From assembly GCA_016764535.1 (NCBI GenBank), contig JAESRR010000151.1, forward strand, positions 20,774-28,468: a stretch of DNA of 7,695 nucleotides. Reading direction: 5' to 3'. This DNA comes from Cohaesibacteraceae bacterium. GTDB taxonomy: Bacteria; Pseudomonadota; Alphaproteobacteria; Rhizobiales; Cohaesibacteraceae. The translations under genes and the position numbers were made by a program. The notes beneath the pieces are model-generated. The model did no database searches. It was not told where the DNA came from and worked only from the letters and a program-made list of their open reading frames with translations. Below, in pieces: positions 6,297 to 7,695 of the stretch; position 1 is the first letter of the stretch; every line of letters starts with the position of its first letter.

Positions 6297-6312
6297 TTTG
6301 TTAGCTAACAAA
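6297..6312. repeat. 16-bp perfect palindrome, copy 2 (candidate parS)
   Basis: This site is identical to the palindrome at 4642-4657 (TTTGTTAGCTAACAAA), with partial flanking match (then one differing base and AGG in both). It lies nine bases after the esterase stop codon and is intergenic. Two identical 16-bp palindromes within 1.7 kb of a repABC cassette are unlikely by chance and fit multiple parS sites, although the ends deviate from the published consensus. Confidence 0.55.
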
Positions 6313-6333
6313 CAGGTAGCGCTGTCTGTTAGC
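6304..6333. repeat. 30-bp stem-loop overlapping palindrome copy 2
   Basis: GCTAACAAACAG (6304-6315) and CTGTCTGTTAGC (6322-6333) are complementary at 11 of 12 positions around the loop GTAGCG. The outer heptamer GCTAACA/TGTTAGC is the half-site of the 16-bp palindrome, giving three half-sites in 35 bases. No T-tract follows on either strand, so it does not look like an intrinsic terminator. A second protein-binding site of the same specificity is more likely. Confidence 0.5.
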
Positions 6334-6528
6334 GGGTTCATCTATATGACTGCACCCAAAGGCCCTGTTGATCAGGATAGTAATCCTGCGAAGTTATCTG
6401 GAGCAGTGATAATCCACTGGCGAGTCCTGCCTGTATCTGATGAAAATAACTCCAAAATATACACTGGCAGAGGTCTTCTCGGGGCCGTATAGCCTGATTG
6501 ATCAATTCGAAAGAATTAAGGAATGAAT
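6334..6528 (+). promoter_or_regulatory. Leader region of the ThDP-enzyme gene
   Basis: No gene is supported here. A perfect inverted repeat CAGGAT-agta-ATCCTG (6373-6388) could be an operator. A weak promoter candidate is CTGGCA (6464-6469) with TATAGC (6488-6493). A short hairpin AATTC-GAAA-GAATT (6504-6517) with a GNRA-type loop sits directly before the AAGGA Shine-Dalgarno (6518-6522), six bases ahead of the ATG at 6529. A closer ATG at 6523 touches the Shine-Dalgarno and is unlikely to be used. Confidence 0.35.
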
Positions 6529-7695
6529 ATGAACGAGCAAACCGGCGGCCATTTTATTGCAAAGGCGCTGTATCAGGCCGGTGCACGACAAGCCTTCGGT
6601 ATTCCTGGGGGCGAGGTGCTTGCCTTGCTCGATGGTTTTTTGAAAGAAGACATCAAATTCAATCTGGTGAAGCATGAAAACTCGGCCGGGTTTATGGCTG
6701 AAGGCCTGTGGCATGCGGATGGCAGTTTGCCAATCCTGGTGACAACCATTGGGCCGGGACTGGCAAACGGTATTAATACGATTGCCAACGCACATCAGGA
6801 GCGCGTGCCGCTTATTGTGCTAACCGGTTGTGTTGATGAAGTCGAAGTCCATTCCTACACCCACCAAATATTTGACCATCAGGCTTTGATGCGTCCAATT
6901 GTCAAAGGTTCGTTCCGCCTTGTCAAAGGGGCGATGGCCCGGATCATGGACAAAGCTCTGCATCTGGCACAATCCGGACAGCCCGGGCCGGTGCATCTGG
7001 ATTTGCCGATCAGCCTTGCCAGCGCACTATGTGATGAATTGCCGATTATGGCGCAGCCAACTTCGTTGCAGGGTACGCTTGCATCGGATGAAACCCTTTC
7101 GGATCTTCGCAAAGTGCTGGCGCATGCAAAACGGCCACTTGTTATTGCCGGGGTTGATGCTGTCAATGAAGGGGCAGGGGGGGCGATTGCACAATTCTGT
7201 ACCGTTCATCACATTCCGCTAATCACGTCCTACAAAGGCAAGGGCCTGCTGGATGAAAATCATCCACTTGCGCTTGGTGCTGCCGGGCTCTCTCCAAAAG
7301 CTGATCAAAGACTGCTACCGTTAGTGATGGACGCCGATTGTGTGATCCTTGCCGGGTATGACCCAATTGAAATGCGGACCGGCTGGCGTGATCCATGGAA
7401 TGATGATGCAACTGTGATTGACATCACGCCGGTGCATCGTGATCACGGTATGCATTCAGTGACAGCAAGCCTTGTTGGTTCAATTTCCGATACGCTTTTA
7501 TCGCTTGAAAAAGACCTCAACCGAAGCCCCGGCACATGGATTGAAACATCAGTCGCGCAAACCCGTGCGGCATTGCTTGAAGATTTCTCGGCCGGGCCAT
7601 CCGGGTTTGGTCCCGAACATGTTTTTGCAACCCTGCGCGCAACACTTCCCGCAAACACTGTTGTAACAGCTGATAGTGGCGCACATCGCATTCTG
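6529..7695 (+). CDS. Thiamine-diphosphate-dependent enzyme, acetolactate-synthase-like (3' end outside window)
   Basis: The frame is open without a stop from ATG 6529 to the window end (389 residues seen; full proteins have about 530-600). Residues 1-165 are the pyrimidine-binding domain: AFGIPGGEVLALLDGF (22-37), the catalytic glutamate Glu50 in VKHENSAGFMAEG, and TIGPGLANGINTIANAHQERVPLIVLTG. A central domain (about 190-325) follows, with RPLVIAGVDA and PLITSYKGKGLLDENHPLALGAAG. The sequence cuts off at TADSGAHRIL, the entry to the pyrophosphate-binding domain. The overall architecture is that of the acetolactate synthase/pyruvate oxidase/decarboxylase superfamily. No small regulatory subunit gene is upstream, so biosynthetic IlvB is not assumed. 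Substrate is unknown; sulfo- or phosphonopyruvate, oxo-acid decarboxylases and carboligases remain possible. Confidence 0.85.
   Translation, partial: MNEQTGGHFIAKALYQAGARQAFGIPGGEVLALLDGFLKEDIKFNLVKHENSAGFMAEGLWHADGSLPILVTTIGPGLANGINTIANAHQERVPLIVLTGCVDEVEVHSYTHQIFDHQALMRPIVKGSFRLVKGAMARIMDKALHLAQSGQPGPVHLDLPISLASALCDELPIMAQPTSLQGTLASDETLSDLRKVLAHAKRPLVIAGVDAVNEGAGGAIAQFCTVHHIPLITSYKGKGLLDENHPLALGAAGLSPKADQRLLPLVMDADCVILAGYDPIEMRTGWRDPWNDDATVIDITPVHRDHGMHSVTASLVGSISDTLLSLEKDLNRSPGTWIETSVAQTRAALLEDFSAGPSGFGPEHVFATLRATLPANTVVTADSGAHRIL

Noticed and set aside
6298..6492. 64-codon + strand open frame after the esterase
   Set aside because: It starts with TTG inside the palindrome, has no Shine-Dalgarno and resembles nothing; the region reads better as repeat plus regulatory DNA.
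6529..7695. Naming the ThDP enzyme ilvB
   Set aside because: Superfamily motifs are shared by many enzymes, the cofactor domain is cut off by the window and no ilvN or ilvC neighbour is visible.
1..7695. Canonical parS (GTT-N4-GC-N4-AAC), CRISPR array, tRNA or rRNA genes, transposase
   Set aside because: None was found when reading both strands by eye; a pattern search could still reveal a degenerate parS.

Overview
The window looks like the maintenance core of an alphaproteobacterial repABC plasmid or chromid (a secondary replicon with plasmid-type replication). The basis is a complete repA-repB-repC cassette on the + strand. This cassette is essentially confined to Alphaproteobacteria (Rhizobiales, Rhodobacterales and relatives). 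Base composition looks moderate by eye (close to half GC), which fits many marine or host-associated members. I cannot name a genus.

Layout: (1) 1-348, the 3' end of a YeeE/YedE-family membrane transporter (+), whose last bases overlap a convergent GtrA-family small membrane protein (323-727, -). (2) 728-935, a divergent intergenic region between gtrA and repA with inverted and direct repeats that probably carry the repABC promoter and operator. (3) 936-4699, the cassette: repA (ParA-type ATPase) and repB (ParB-type DNA-binding protein) overlap by ATGA, followed by a roughly 250-base spacer and repC (initiator). The spacer carries a convincing antisense RNA (incA/ctRNA) on the - strand, with a TTGACA -35 box and an intrinsic terminator. 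It also has a hairpin that buries the repC Shine-Dalgarno sequence. (4) 4712-5239 (-), a secreted YHS-domain protein whose terminator lies inside the 3' end of repC. (5) 5413/5434-6288 (+), a secreted LpqC/PHB-depolymerase-type esterase. (6) 6529-7695 (+), a thiamine-diphosphate-dependent enzyme of the acetolactate-synthase superfamily, open at the right edge.

The most notable non-coding signal is a perfect 16-bp palindrome (TTTGTTAGCTAACAAA) present twice: inside the 3' end of repC (4642-4657) and 1.65 kb downstream (6297-6312), just after the esterase gene. The size, symmetry, GC centre and position fit a partition site (parS) bound by RepB. However, the outer bases differ from the published repABC consensus GTT-N4-GC-N4-AAC. 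The two copies bracket the YHS and esterase genes, so this pair may be cargo inserted between centromere sites. The second copy is followed by a further inverted half-site.

How the parts would work together: RepA and RepB segregate the replicon through the palindromes and RepA autorepresses the operon. RepC fires an origin probably located within its own gene. The antisense RNA and the Shine-Dalgarno hairpin set RepC level and therefore copy number. The flanking metabolic and envelope genes have no evident functional link to replication and are best read as cargo.
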